Assembly: GCA_944380855.1 (NCBI GenBank) | Contig: CALWIW010000016.1 | Location: forward strand, 1-47,839 | Reading direction: 5' to 3' | Length of the DNA stretch: 47,839 bases | Origin: an uncultured Clostridia bacterium | Lineage (GTDB): Bacteria > Bacillota > Clostridia > Oscillospirales > Acutalibacteraceae | Shown: positions 7,606-16,677 of the stretch, piece by piece | Layout: each line of letters starts with the position of its first letter | Numbering within the stretch: the stretch's first letter is position 1 | Notes under the pieces: model-generated | Databases searched by the model: none | What the model saw: the letters and a program-made list of their open reading frames with translations, nothing else | What the model was told of the DNA's origin: nothing | Position numbers and translations under genes: made by a program

Positions 7606-8877
7606 TTACTCAACGAAGTCAAATTCCAAATCGTAAATTGAAACAGTGTCGCCCTCGTTGATTCCTGCATCACGCAAAGCGTCGATAACTCCGCTGTTGA
7701 TAAGAACCTTTTGGAAATAGTTAAGGCTTTCATAATCATCGAAGTTTACCGATTTAATAACATTGAGAAGCCATTTACCCTCGACAAAATAAATTCCGTC
7801 ATGTACAGTGATTTTCACATCATGCTTGCCCACATTTTCAGCCGCCACAACCGGTACCGGCTCTGCCTCGTAAACAGCAATAGGAGGAAGCTTCGACAGC
7901 ATCTCCTGAATTTTATTGAGAAGGGGATCAACATCATATCTGATAGCCGCCATAATAGGAAAGAACATATATCCTTTTCCCTCGACGTAGTTTTTAAAAT
8001 TTTCAATCTGTTCGTCAGTAGCAAGGTCGCACTTGTTGCCTGCTACAAGCATAGGACGTTTGGCAAGCTCTGGATTAAACTTTTCAAGCTCACTGTTAAT
8101 AATCTCAAAGTCCTCAATAGGGTCTCTTCCCTCACTGCCTGAAATATCAACAATATGAACAAGAAGTCTGCATCTTTCCACGTGTCTTAAAAACTGGTGT
8201 CCAAGTCCTGTTCCTTCCCATGCACCCTCAATAAGTCCGGGAATATCAGCCATTACAAAGGAGCTTCCCTCGCCCATGGAAACAACGCCGAGAACCGGTG
8301 TTATTGTGGTGAAATGGTAGTTAGCTATAACCGGCTTTGCTTGAGAAACTACAGAAACAAGGGTAGATTTTCCTACGTTGGGAAATCCCACCAATCCAAC
8401 GTCTGCCAAAAGCTTCAGTTCAAGCTGAACATCGAACTCTTCTCCGGGAAGTCCCGGCTTTGCAAAACGGGGAGTCTGCCTTGTAGGTGTGGCAAAGTGA
8501 GTATTTCCCCAGCCGCCTTTACCTCCTCGTGCAACCACAACAGGTTCTTTTGTGGAAACGTCAGCCATAAGTCTGCCTGTTTCCGCATCTTTAACAAGAG
8601 TACCTATAGGAACATGGATAACAAGGTCCGGTGCATTTTTGCCGTTTCTGCGTGCCGCCTTGCCGTTTTCACCCTTTTGTGCAAGATATTTTCTCTTATA
8701 TCTGAAATCAGCCAAGGTGGAAAGGTTGCTGTCTGCCACAAATACCACGTTACCGCCCTTGCCGCCGTCACCGCCGTCAGGACCTCCGGAAGCAACATAT
8801 TTTTCTCTGTGGAAAGAAACCGCACCGTCGCCGCCGTCTCCTGCCTTAATTTTTATTTTAGCTACATCTACAAACAT
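7606..8877 (-). CDS. obg: GTPase Obg
   Basis: A 423-residue ribosome-assembly and stress GTPase with all three domains. The glycine-rich Obg fold is residues 1-158 (KAGDGGDGAVSFHREKY, then GGDGGKGGNV). The G domain has G1 GFPNVGKST, a switch region with TTITPVLG, G3 DIPGLIEGA and G4 NKCD. The C-terminal OCT domain runs from about residue 345 to the end. It acts in the cytoplasm on the 50S subunit. AGGAGG lies 6 nt before the ATG. It follows rpmA after a stem-loop and precedes mrnC, the classic Firmicutes order. Confidence 0.97.
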   Translation of the reverse strand: MFVDVAKIKIKAGDGGDGAVSFHREKYVASGGPDGGDGGKGGNVVFVADSNLSTLADFRYKRKYLAQKGENGKAARRNGKNAPDLVIHVPIGTLVKDAETGRLMADVSTKEPVVVARGGKGGWGNTHFATPTRQTPRFAKPGLPGEEFDVQLELKLLADVGLVGFPNVGKSTLVSVVSQAKPVIANYHFTTITPVLGVVSMGEGSSFVMADIPGLIEGAWEGTGLGHQFLRHVERCRLLVHIVDISGSEGRDPIEDFEIINSELEKFNPELAKRPMLVAGNKCDLATDEQIENFKNYVEGKGYMFFPIMAAIRYDVDPLLNKIQEMLSKLPPIAVYEAEPVPVVAAENVGKHDVKITVHDGIYFVEGKWLLNVIKSVNFDDYESLNYFQKVLINSGVIDALRDAGINEGDTVSIYDLEFDFVE

Positions 8878-8981
8878 ATATACCTCCTAAAGGTAAAAAA
8901 ATCCTTTAATATTATCTTGCGTTTTTTGCAAAATATTACTAAATGTATTTATATTTATACAGTTATCTATATAAACAATAA

Positions 8982-9004
8982 GGGCGGATAAGTTATATCC
9001 GCCC
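8982..9004 (-). terminator. Stem-loop between rpmA and obg
   Basis: GGGCGGATA (8982-8990) pairs perfectly with TATCCGCCC (8996-9004) over a 5-nt loop. The minus-strand 3' flank is TTATTGTTTATAT, a broken T-tract, so it may be a partial terminator that lowers obg relative to the ribosomal proteins, or an mRNA processing/stability element. Confidence 0.65.
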
Positions 9005-9025
9005 CAAAGGTTTTGTGTTAATAAA

Positions 9026-9310
9026 TTACTGCTCAACAGGATAAACGCTTGCACGCTTTCTGTCCTTGCCTACACGCTCGAAACGAACAACGCCGTCAAC
9101 CTTAGCAAAGAGAGAATCGTCAGAACCTCTGCCAACATTCACACCCGGGTGAATGTGTGTTCCTCTCTGCTTAACAAGGATATTTCCTGCAAGAACGTGC
9201 TGACCGTCTGCACGCTTAACGCCAAGACGCTTTGACTCACTGTCACGGCCGTTCTTTGTAGAACCCATACCTTTTTTATGAGCGAACAACTGAATATTTA
9301 TCTTCAACAT
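9026..9310 (-). CDS. rpmA: Ribosomal protein L27 with cleavable N-terminal extension
   Basis: 94 residues, bL27 of the large subunit. The N-terminus MLKINIQLF precedes [15 protein letters not shown]. This matches the Firmicutes/Fusobacteria arrangement in which a short extension ending in LQ-F-F or a similar motif is cut off by the Prp protease before L27 enters the ribosome, and the gene immediately upstream encodes Prp. The ATG at 9310 was chosen because GGAGGTG precedes it and it gives the conserved extension. That ribosome binding site is inside the last codons of prp, 4 nt downstream of which rpmA begins, so translation is probably coupled. Confidence 0.97.
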   Translation of the reverse strand: MLKINIQLFAHKKGMGSTKNGRDSESKRLGVKRADGQHVLAGNILVKQRGTHIHPGVNVGRGSDDSLFAKVDGVVRFERVGKDRKRASVYPVEQ

Positions 9311-9314
9311 TACC

Positions 9315-9635
9315 TTACACCTCCGAAATTTTAACTTTAATGAAATCTTGATACTGCTCTGAAAGAGCCAGTACATGGAGCTTTAAACCCTCGGTTATTA
9401 CCGAACATTTCAAAGCGTCCTGCAAACTCAGTTTTAAAACAAGAAAGCCATCTGACAAATCAATTTCCGGCTTTGCACCGATTACATCGGTTATGGTGTT
9501 TGCAGCCATATAAGCCGCAGAACTTACCGCCGCACAAACAATGTCGCTTCCGCTTTCACTGTATCCGGAATGACCCTTTATGGAAAATTCCACAATGCCC
9601 GTGTCTTTTCTTTGTTTAAACTCCGCTGCAATCAT
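9315..9635 (-). CDS. prp: Ribosomal-processing cysteine protease Prp
   Basis: 106 residues. Prp cleaves the N-terminal extension of L27, an essential maturation step in Firmicutes. The catalytic His lies in [11 protein letters not shown] (about residue 21) and the catalytic Cys in [13 protein letters not shown] (about residue 33), with the usual family spacing. It starts 2 nt after the rplU stop codon and ends 4 nt before rpmA, which is the conserved rplU-prp-rpmA gene order. Cytoplasmic. Confidence 0.95.
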   Translation of the reverse strand: MIAAEFKQRKDTGIVEFSIKGHSGYSESGSDIVCAAVSSAAYMAANTITDVIGAKPEIDLSDGFLVLKLSLQDALKCSVITEGLKLHVLALSEQYQDFIKVKISEV

Positions 9636-9637
9636 AA

Positions 9638-9946
9638 TCAGCCGTTGATTGAGTTAATCTCAACCTTTGTGTAAGGCTGTCTGTGACCCATTTTTCTCTT
9701 CTCGCCCTTCTTTGGCTTGTAGGTCATTACATTGATTTTCTTGCATTTGCCGTTCTTGAGAACTGTACCTGTAACTGTTGCACCCTCAACATAAGGAGCA
9801 CCAACCTTGATACCGTCGTCAGAACCAAGAGCAACAACCTTGAAATCAACTGTTGCATTTTCCTCTGCTGCAAGCTTTTCAACGAAGATAACGCTGCCGT
9901 TTTCTACTTTGTACTGCTTGCCGCCTGTTTCGATAACTGCGTACAT
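9638..9946 (-). CDS. rplU: Ribosomal protein L21
   Basis: 102 residues, bL21: [14 protein letters not shown] at the N-terminus and [20 protein letters not shown] near the C-terminus are diagnostic. The ATG at 9946 follows AAAGGA by 12 nt, a little long; an ATG 12 nt earlier lies directly on that site and is not used by family members. It is the first gene of the rplU-prp-rpmA-obg-mrnC-yitT run, with its own promoter and a structured leader. Confidence 0.97.
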   Translation of the reverse strand: MYAVIETGGKQYKVENGSVIFVEKLAAEENATVDFKVVALGSDDGIKVGAPYVEGATVTGTVLKNGKCKKINVMTYKPKKGEKRKMGHRQPYTKVEINSING

Positions 9947-9980
9947 AATAAGTACCATTCCTTTATTCAGACTCGCTACC

Positions 9981-10010
9981 GTGGGCGGGACAAACCTCTT
10001 TTCAGCCCAC
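9981..10010 (-). promoter_or_regulatory. Stem-loop in the rplU 5' leader (candidate L21 autoregulatory leader)
   Basis: On the minus strand GTGGGC pairs with GCCCAC across an 18-nt loop, about 35 nt before the L21 start and just after the promoter. Ribosomal L21 leaders are known in Firmicutes, but I cannot confirm that this structure matches the described family. Confidence 0.45.
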
Positions 10011-10026
10011 AATATGCGGCTTATAT

Positions 10027-10056
10027 ACTATACCATAATCAAAGGCGTATTGTCAA
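10027..10056 (-). promoter_or_regulatory. Promoter of the rplU operon
   Basis: Minus strand: TTGACA (10056-10051), 18-nt spacer, TATAGT (10032-10027). The -35 overlaps the comEC stop codon (10055-10053), so the ribosomal operon begins inside the end of the preceding gene. Confidence 0.8.
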
Positions 10057-12284
10057 TGACTTTTTTCATTTTTATCCGCCATATTCAGCACCGCATCACC
10101 ATCATAAGTTTTGACCGTATATCCGTAATTTATAAGGTTTTCTCCTTTGTAGCCTATATCGCTTGTATCAATAAAAACCGAACAGCTTAAAAGCTGTGAA
10201 TTTTTAATATTTCCTCCTCCCACGATAACATCGGCATAACGGTATTCATCGGGAAGATTTTCAATATCCGCAAGCTTAGGAATTATCAAAAGGCTTTTTC
10301 CGTTTGCAATATTTATGTATTGGTAAAAACCGTTTCCCTCTTTAATGTAGTTTATCAAAACCTTATTCCAAAGGACTGCCTCGCCCTTTTCCCCGCTCAA
10401 ATAAGAAACACTTCCGTTTTCCTCAATAGCGTTTACTGTTTTATCATCTGTCTTTTCACTGTGATAAAAAAGTACCTGCTTTGCATCAAGCTCCTCCAAA
10501 ATATCGTCGGCGTAAATGCCAGAACTTTTATAATTTTCCGTCACTGCCAAAAAGTCCGGTTTTGAAGTAATACCGCTGATGCTGTTTATAACATAGTCAG
10601 TGTAATCATACTTTCCGGCAGTAGTAAGCAATGCACTTTTGTTGTCAACGGTAAGCAAAACCGTGTTTCCTCCGCCGTTTTTCAAAACATAAAGCTTCGT
10701 TGTTCCAAGTCCCCATAAATTTCCAAGTATTAAACCTACAACAAGTACAGCAAAACTTACGGTAAACAAGGGCATAGCCGTTTTGAATCTCCTCTTAAAT
10801 TTCCCTGACACGGCAAACAACGCCACAGAAAGTATTATCCAAAATATGTAAAAATCCTCTCTCACCTCAATTTTGCTGAATTGAAGTCCTCCGAGAAAAT
10901 CCACAGTTTTCAAAATATAATCAGAAAGAATTTGGCACAAAACTTTTGAAATTTCCGCAAAAACCGAGAACACTCCTGCAAAAGAGGAAAGAACTGAAAA
11001 TCCCGTAAAAACCAAAGCACAGATAATGAGCGGAGAGGCCAAAGGTACAATCAACAGATTTGTCACAATTCCCACCAGAGATATTTCCTGAAAGAACCAC
11101 ACCTGCAAGGGCAAAACTCCTATTGTGGCACTTAATGTGACGGAAACACAGGAAATTACACCCTTTGCAAATTTTCCTATGAACCTGCGTTCTTTAACAG
11201 CATTAAACCATTTACCCTTGAGAAAACCGCTTATTCTGTTATTCCAAAGCAATATGCCGAGAGTAGCCGTTACAGATAAAAGCAGTCCCAAATCTCCCCC
11301 TGCGTAAGGATTTCCGAAAGTTAAAATAAGAATTGCCAGACCTAAAGAAGAGAAGGAATCCGGCTTTCTGTTAAAGAGCATACCGATAACATAAACAAGA
11401 AACATTACGCCTGCACGGACTACCGACGGAGAAAATCCTGTTATTCCCATGTAAAGAATTATAACGGCACAGGAGCCGAAAACGTAAAGAAATTTGTTCT
11501 TTAAAACCTTTCTCAAAACAAACAGGAAAAACATTCCCACCACTGACATATGTAATCCCGACACAACAATAAAGTGAGACACTCCCGATTTTCTGAAGCT
11601 GTCTATTGTGTAATCAGACATCTGAGATTTATCTCCCAGAACAAGAGCCTTGAAAAACGAAGAATTTTCCTCAGGCATGGTTCTGCCAAAAATATCCCCT
11701 ATACCCTCACGTATTTGGGAAGAAAACCTGTATAAAGAAAAGCCGCTGTATTTTTCAACCGAAAAATCTGATACGCTGTCACTTCTTGCAGTAAAATTTA
11801 TGCCGTCTGAAATATAATAGGTGTTTTCCGTATTTTCAAGGAGCATAACTCCGGATATTATATCCCCGATGTCTGCGTCTATATACTCGCTGCAGTTTAA
11901 AATTATTCCGGCTTTTTCTTCTTTGCCGTCCAAGGTTATAGCTTCAAGGGTGTAGTAAAACCTTTCGTATTTGTATTGAGGCTTTTCGCAGACCTTAGCC
12001 GAAACATAACGCTGTGTTTCCCCGTAAAGCAGGCTCAAAGGTTTAAAATGATAATTAGTCTCAGCCACATAGGAAAACACTCCGGCAAACATGGCAATAC
12101 AAATCATAAATTTATCAAAAGGCACATTCACCCTTTTTCCCATAATAAATTTTACCGTCAGCACAACTGCAAAAGCAGCAGCGAAAATCAAAACCGACCA
12201 CAAAAACAAAGAGGACTTGATATAGAAAGCCGCGGCGGTAACTGCGAGATAAGTTATTCCCAAACAAGCCAACGGTCTTTTCAT
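10053..12284 (-). CDS. comEC: ComEC/Rec2-type DNA-uptake channel with degenerate metallo-beta-lactamase domain
   Basis: A 743-residue polytopic membrane protein, the channel through which single-stranded DNA enters competent cells. It has an N-terminal DUF4131 region with membrane segments, then the Competence domain (KALVLGDKSQMSDYTIDSFRKSG then HFIVVSGLHMSVVG, and GFSPSVVRAGVM), then a C-terminal beta-lactamase-like domain (about residues 540-743). The latter lacks the usual HxHxDH metal motif: the equivalent stretch reads FLAVTENYKSSG. The domain is therefore probably catalytically dead. AGAGGG precedes the ATG. It is the last gene after yfmF-yfmH-lgt-folD, 28 nt from folD. Confidence 0.92.
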   Translation of the reverse strand: MKRPLACLGITYLAVTAAAFYIKSSLFLWSVLIFAAAFAVVLTVKFIMGKRVNVPFDKFMICIAMFAGVFSYVAETNYHFKPLSLLYGETQRYVSAKVCEKPQYKYERFYYTLEAITLDGKEEKAGIILNCSEYIDADIGDIISGVMLLENTENTYYISDGINFTARSDSVSDFSVEKYSGFSLYRFSSQIREGIGDIFGRTMPEENSSFFKALVLGDKSQMSDYTIDSFRKSGVSHFIVVSGLHMSVVGMFFLFVLRKVLKNKFLYVFGSCAVIILYMGITGFSPSVVRAGVMFLVYVIGMLFNRKPDSFSSLGLAILILTFGNPYAGGDLGLLLSVTATLGILLWNNRISGFLKGKWFNAVKERRFIGKFAKGVISCVSVTLSATIGVLPLQVWFFQEISLVGIVTNLLIVPLASPLIICALVFTGFSVLSSFAGVFSVFAEISKVLCQILSDYILKTVDFLGGLQFSKIEVREDFYIFWIILSVALFAVSGKFKRRFKTAMPLFTVSFAVLVVGLILGNLWGLGTTKLYVLKNGGGNTVLLTVDNKSALLTTAGKYDYTDYVINSISGITSKPDFLAVTENYKSSGIYADDILEELDAKQVLFYHSEKTDDKTVNAIEENGSVSYLSGEKGEAVLWNKVLINYIKEGNGFYQYINIANGKSLLIIPKLADIENLPDEYRYADVIVGGGNIKNSQLLSCSVFIDTSDIGYKGENLINYGYTVKTYDGDAVLNMADKNEKSH

Positions 12285-12312
12285 TTCAAGCCCTCTTTTT
12301 TAATATTATCGT

Positions 12313-13170
12313 TTAATCTTCAATTCCGTTCTGAAGCTTAGCCGCTTTCAATGTATTTTTCATAAGCATAGCAATTGTCATCGGACCCACTCCGCCGGGA
12401 ACAGGTGTAATGGCTTCCGCCTTGTCCTTTACACTTTCAAAGTCCACATCGCCGCAGAGCTTTCCGTTTTCGTCACGGTTCATTCCCACGTCAATAACCA
12501 CCGCTCCGTCTTTCACCATATCGGCAGTTACAAATTTTGCCTTTCCTATGGCGGCAACAAGAATATCCGCTTCGGCACAAATTTCCTTGAGATTTACAGT
12601 TCTGCTGTGACAGATTGTAACTGTGCCGTGCTTATGAAGCAAAAGCATCGCCATAGGCTTGCCCACTATGTTGCTTCTTCCTATTACCACGCATTTTTTT
12701 GATTTAGGGTCAATATTATATTCCTTGAGCATCTCCATAACGCCGGCAGGAGTACATGGCAAAAAGTCATAATCACCTATCATAATTTTTCCAACATTAA
12801 CAGCGTTAAAAGCGTCAACGTCTTTCAAAGGACTTATGGCCTCAATAACCTGCTTTTCGTCCAAATGCTTTGGCAAAGGAAGCTGAACAAGAATTCCGTT
12901 TATTTCTTTATCATTGTTAAGGTCGTTCACAAGATTTAAAAGCTCCTCTTGTGTTGTTTCCTCAGGAAGAGCATATTCTCTTGAAACAAATCCAACCTCG
13001 GCACAGGCTTTCTTCTTGTTGTTGACATAAACCCTTGAAGCCGGGTCATTGCCTACAATTACAACTGCAAGCCCTACATTTACGCCCTTTTCCTTAAGCT
13101 TTTCTGTTTCTTTTGCCACCTGTTCTCTTACCTTTGCGGAAACAAGCTTTCCGTCTATTATTCTTGACAT
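12313..13170 (-). CDS. folD: Methylenetetrahydrofolate dehydrogenase/cyclohydrolase FolD
   Basis: A 285-residue bifunctional enzyme interconverting 5,10-methylene-, methenyl- and 10-formyl-tetrahydrofolate with NADP+. Family signatures are YVNNKKKACAEVG (active-site Tyr/Lys), ILVQLPLPKH, VVIGRSNIVGKPMAMLLL (nucleotide-binding loop), and the C-terminal PGGVGPMTIAMLM. Full length. The ATG lies 13 nt inside the end of lgt, indicating tight operon packing; AGGGG is 11 nt upstream. Confidence 0.97.
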   Translation of the reverse strand: MSRIIDGKLVSAKVREQVAKETEKLKEKGVNVGLAVVIVGNDPASRVYVNNKKKACAEVGFVSREYALPEETTQEELLNLVNDLNNDKEINGILVQLPLPKHLDEKQVIEAISPLKDVDAFNAVNVGKIMIGDYDFLPCTPAGVMEMLKEYNIDPKSKKCVVIGRSNIVGKPMAMLLLHKHGTVTICHSRTVNLKEICAEADILVAAIGKAKFVTADMVKDGAVVIDVGMNRDENGKLCGDVDFESVKDKAEAITPVPGGVGPMTIAMLMKNTLKAAKLQNGIED

Positions 13171-14000
13171 TTATAATGTGCCCCTTTCGACTTATCCTTA
13201 TTTTTATTTTTTAAACCGAATACAACAAGTAAAATTATTCCCAGCACCATTATTGCAAAGGACAAAACCTGGGATACTCTCGGCGTGTAACCGAAAAATG
13301 AAAAATGCATATACAAGCTGTCGGTTCTCAGACCCTCTACAATCATTCTTTCAAAACCGTACCATACCATATACATAAAGAAAATCTGTCCGTTGTATTT
13401 GTAGAACTTTTTGCTTACAAAATGCAAAATAACAAATCCAAGCAAGCACCATACTGACTCGTACAAAAAGCACGGGTGAACACCAACTCCGCCGGTATTT
13501 TCACTTACCATTCTCCATGGCAAATCTGTCGGAGTTCCGAAAGCCTCCTGATTCATAAAATTGCCCCATCTTCCTATTCCCTGTCCGATAAGAAAACCAA
13601 GTCCAACCACATCAAGAATATTAAGAATAGTTTGCTTTTGAATCCTTGCCACAATACAGCCGGAAAGCAATGCTCCTATAATTCCTCCGTAAATTGCCAG
13701 ACCGCCGTCGTGTATCTGAAAAATTTTACCGATATCGCCCGCATATCTGTCCCACTCAAAAATCACATAGTAAAACCTTGCACCGATAACCCCGAAAATC
13801 AAGCCTGCTATAACGCAGTTAAAAAGCTTATCCTTGTTGATTTCAAATCTGTCCGCAGTTTTAAAGGCATAAATCATAGCCAAAACCATTCCAACGGCAA
13901 TTATAATGCCGTACCAGTAAATTTTATAGTCGCCTATCTGAAAAGCCACCGGATTAAGTGTAAATTCCAGACCCAAGCCCGGAAAACTTACATTATACAT
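13158..14000 (-). CDS. lgt: Prolipoprotein diacylglyceryl transferase
   Basis: A 280-residue, roughly seven-helix membrane enzyme that adds diacylglycerol to the lipobox Cys of preprolipoproteins. Key motifs are HDGGLAIYGG, the Lgt signature GRWGNFMNQEAFG (essential Arg/Asn/Glu), and the later YGFERMIVEGLRTDS with conserved Arg. The C-terminal tail is Lys-rich. The ATG at 14000 was chosen because AGAGG lies 8 nt before it; an in-frame GTG at 14009 is less well placed. At least four lipoproteins with clear lipoboxes are encoded in this window and would be its substrates. It overlaps folD by 13 nt. Confidence 0.96.
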   Translation of the reverse strand: MYNVSFPGLGLEFTLNPVAFQIGDYKIYWYGIIIAVGMVLAMIYAFKTADRFEINKDKLFNCVIAGLIFGVIGARFYYVIFEWDRYAGDIGKIFQIHDGGLAIYGGIIGALLSGCIVARIQKQTILNILDVVGLGFLIGQGIGRWGNFMNQEAFGTPTDLPWRMVSENTGGVGVHPCFLYESVWCLLGFVILHFVSKKFYKYNGQIFFMYMVWYGFERMIVEGLRTDSLYMHFSFFGYTPRVSQVLSFAIMVLGIILLVVFGLKNKNKDKSKGAHYKCQE

Positions 14001-14041
14001 ACCTATCACCTCTTTAATAAATAACCCGCATCATTTTTATC

Positions 14042-15316
14042 TTATTGTTTTTGAGGAACTATAACCGACAACACACTTTTATCAGTCATCAGCATACTGT
14101 CAAGACGTTTTTTCGCACTTTCAATGTCCGCCTGTGCCACTGCACGGGCATAGTCAAAAAGATTTCCTCCGAACAACGCACAATCCATCAAAGCATTGCC
14201 GATAAAGGCAGGAGAATTAAAAGAACCGATAAGGTCGCCGTATACCGTTCTTTTGGCTATTTCAAAATCTTCCTGTTCAAAGCCCTCACGCTTGATATTT
14301 TCAATGTATGCCTTAATTATTTTCGCAACCTTTTCAGGCTCTCTTGACTCTCCCGAAAGTATTGTCACCGCATATCCCGGACCCTCGTTAAACTCATAAC
14401 AGAAAGATGAGTTTATAAGTCCCTCGTCAAGGAGCTTCGTATAAAGCCTGCTTGCCGAAGAAAAAAGCATTGTCATAATTATCTCGTTGAGAGCAGCTTC
14501 CTCATCGGTAAGCTTTCGCTCTCCGCTTTCCTTAAAGCCCAAATTAAACAACGGAACTGCAACCGGGAACTCCTGTTCCACATAATCTTTAGAAACGCCG
14601 TCCTTTTCCGGTTCAAAGAAAGATTCTACTTTCTTGATTTTCTGTTCCTTTAAAACCTCGTCGGCTATTTTCAAAACAGTATCCATATCGGCATTTCCAG
14701 CAACACAAAGAGCCATATTTCCCAAATTATAAAACGTATTGTAGCACTGATAAAGCAAATCCGCCGTAATATGAGAAATTGACTCCACCGTTCCCGCAAT
14801 GTCAATTTTTACCGGATGATTTTCATACATAGCCTCCAGCATATTGAACATTACACGCCAATCGGGACTGTCATCGTACATTTTTATTTCCTGACCGATA
14901 ATTCCCTGCTCCTTTTGAACTGTCTGAGGTGTAAAGTACGGTGAAGTTACAAAGTCCAAAAGTATTCTGAGGCTGTCCTCAAAATTATCCGAACAGGAAA
15001 AAAGATAACAGGTTTTGTTAAAGCTTGTGTAAGCGTTGGCGTTGGCTCCGGTTTTTGCATATCTTGCAAAAGCGTCGCCGTCCTCGCTTTCAAAAAGCTT
15101 GTGTTCAAGATAATGGGCGATACCGTCGGGAACAGTAACTTTCTCTCCCCCGTCCACGCTGAAGCACCTGTTCACGCTTCCGTATTTTGTTCCGAAAATT
15201 GCATAGGTGCTTTTGTATCCCTCTTTCGGGAAAACATATATATCAAGACCCGACTTGTGGGTGGTTTTATAGTATTTTTCAGAAAGCTCCTTTGATACTA
15301 TCTCTTCTATTTTCAT
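14042..15316 (-). CDS. yfmH: M16-family zinc peptidase homologue, YfmH type (EF-P modification-associated)
   Basis: 424 residues with the inverted zinc motif HYLEH (about residue 72 of the protein) and a downstream acidic ligand in EQGIIGQEIKMYDD, so the catalytic site appears intact. In Bacillus the paired M16 proteins YmfF and YmfH are linked to 5-aminopentanol modification of elongation factor P. I chose the second of two nearby ATGs (15316): AGAAGG lies 6 nt before it but touches the first (15322). The partner yfmF ends at 15319, so the two genes abut. An lgt-folD-comEC run follows 41 nt later. Confidence 0.88.
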   Translation of the reverse strand: MKIEEIVSKELSEKYYKTTHKSGLDIYVFPKEGYKSTYAIFGTKYGSVNRCFSVDGGEKVTVPDGIAHYLEHKLFESEDGDAFARYAKTGANANAYTSFNKTCYLFSCSDNFEDSLRILLDFVTSPYFTPQTVQKEQGIIGQEIKMYDDSPDWRVMFNMLEAMYENHPVKIDIAGTVESISHITADLLYQCYNTFYNLGNMALCVAGNADMDTVLKIADEVLKEQKIKKVESFFEPEKDGVSKDYVEQEFPVAVPLFNLGFKESGERKLTDEEAALNEIIMTMLFSSASRLYTKLLDEGLINSSFCYEFNEGPGYAVTILSGESREPEKVAKIIKAYIENIKREGFEQEDFEIAKRTVYGDLIGSFNSPAFIGNALMDCALFGGNLFDYARAVAQADIESAKKRLDSMLMTDKSVLSVIVPQKQ

Positions 15317-15318
15317 TT

Positions 15319-16596
15319 TCATCCTTCTTTCTGATTTCCTTTAAGAACATAAATCGTGTCAAGCTTCAAAAGCTTTGCCGCCTCAACAACCTGTTCCTTT
15401 GTAATATTCATTATATCCTGAACCTTTTCATCAAGATTTCTGAACTTATCTTCAAAAACCTGTGAGCTGTACCAGGCTTCAATACCGTCAACAGAGTCGT
15501 CAAGGGTTCTGAAAGAATCGCAGACGCTGAGCTTTGCGGACTCCATTTCAAAATCGGTGATATTTCCCTTTTTCATCTCCTCAATTTCCGCAAAAATAGC
15601 CTCTTTTGCCTTTTCAATGTTTTCGCTCTCAACACCGCTTTCTATTCTCAGTATGCCTTTTCTGCTGTCGTATCTTGAGGAGCAATAATAGCAAAGACTG
15701 AGTTTTTCTCTCACGTTGTTAAAAAGCTTTGAATGAGCGGTTCCGCCCAAAACGGCGGACATAAGTCTCAGAGCCTGTGACCTTGGGTCAAGTGAGTCAA
15801 CCCCGGTCCTCATTCCTATAATAAGCTTTGACTGAGAAAGCTCCATTTCCTCGGTAACGTCCTTTACTTCCTTTACATCGTAAATAACCTTGTTTTCAAG
15901 GACAACAGGTGTTCTTTCCACTTCAGCAAAGGAAGACGCAAACACTTTCATCGCTTCATCTGCACCTTTTCCGCCTACAAAGAATATTTCAAACCTTGCT
16001 GTTTTTAAAATTTCTTTCCAGCCTTTGTAGAGATTTTCTCTGTCGATTTTATTTATTGTATCAACGCCGCCGTGCCTTGTTATTCCGTAAGGCTCGCCCT
16101 CACACATTATCTCTGTACACCTTAAAGCCGCATAAACCTGCTTGTCATTAAACTGAGAATCTATATACTCGATAAGCTGTCTGCGTTCCTGCTCAATATC
16201 CTCGCCGTCAAATTTTTCATCATTTACTTTAGGTTTAAAAAGAACCTCGCAAAGAAGCTTTGACACCTCCTGTGCCACACTTTCTCCGTCCAAAGCAAAT
16301 CTGTCGTCGATAGCGGAAACCACAAGCTTCATGGTTCTTACATCGCCGCTTTTATTTGCTCCTCCGCTGACTGTTGCTCCGTAAAGGCTTCCAAGCTTTC
16401 TGCTGAATTCCATAAGGGTTGGATATTCCTCACAGGATTTTGTAAGCACCTGAGAAAGCATAGCCGACATTGCGGCGGACTCTTTTGTAAGGGGAATATA
16501 AGCTGTACAGCTCAGCTTCATAGTTTTAAATCTTTCCACCGTTACGCTGTTAAAAAAAACGCCCGGTGCGATTTCTTTTCTTTCAATATTTGTCAT
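15319..16596 (-). CDS. yfmF: M16-family peptidase homologue lacking the zinc motif, YfmF type
   Basis: A 425-residue M16 fold (SRKLGSLYGATVSGG, EQERRQLIEYIDSQFNDKQ, MSAVLGGTAHSKLFNNVREK). The HxxEH motif is absent: the corresponding helix reads SAMLSQVLTKSCEEYPT. This fits the catalytically inactive partner that dimerises with a YfmH-type subunit. The ATG at 16596 follows GGGAGA at good spacing; an extension to 16689 is not conserved-looking and lacks a ribosome site. It is the first gene of the operon, behind an extended -10 promoter with a 28-bp palindrome. Confidence 0.88.
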   Translation of the reverse strand: MTNIERKEIAPGVFFNSVTVERFKTMKLSCTAYIPLTKESAAMSAMLSQVLTKSCEEYPTLMEFSRKLGSLYGATVSGGANKSGDVRTMKLVVSAIDDRFALDGESVAQEVSKLLCEVLFKPKVNDEKFDGEDIEQERRQLIEYIDSQFNDKQVYAALRCTEIMCEGEPYGITRHGGVDTINKIDRENLYKGWKEILKTARFEIFFVGGKGADEAMKVFASSFAEVERTPVVLENKVIYDVKEVKDVTEEMELSQSKLIIGMRTGVDSLDPRSQALRLMSAVLGGTAHSKLFNNVREKLSLCYYCSSRYDSRKGILRIESGVESENIEKAKEAIFAEIEEMKKGNITDFEMESAKLSVCDSFRTLDDSVDGIEAWYSSQVFEDKFRNLDEKVQDIMNITKEQVVEAAKLLKLDTIYVLKGNQKEG

Positions 16597-16677
16597 TTTT
16601 CCATCTCCCAAACATAGAATCAGGAATAGTTTTCCCGTTTTTATATATTCATAGAAATTATTGTACTGAATTAGCCT

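Noticed and set aside
8197..8991. A 264-codon open frame on the plus strand
   Set aside because: It lies wholly antisense to obg and its leader, has no ribosome site, and its translation is a Cys/Ser-rich shadow with no recognisable domain.
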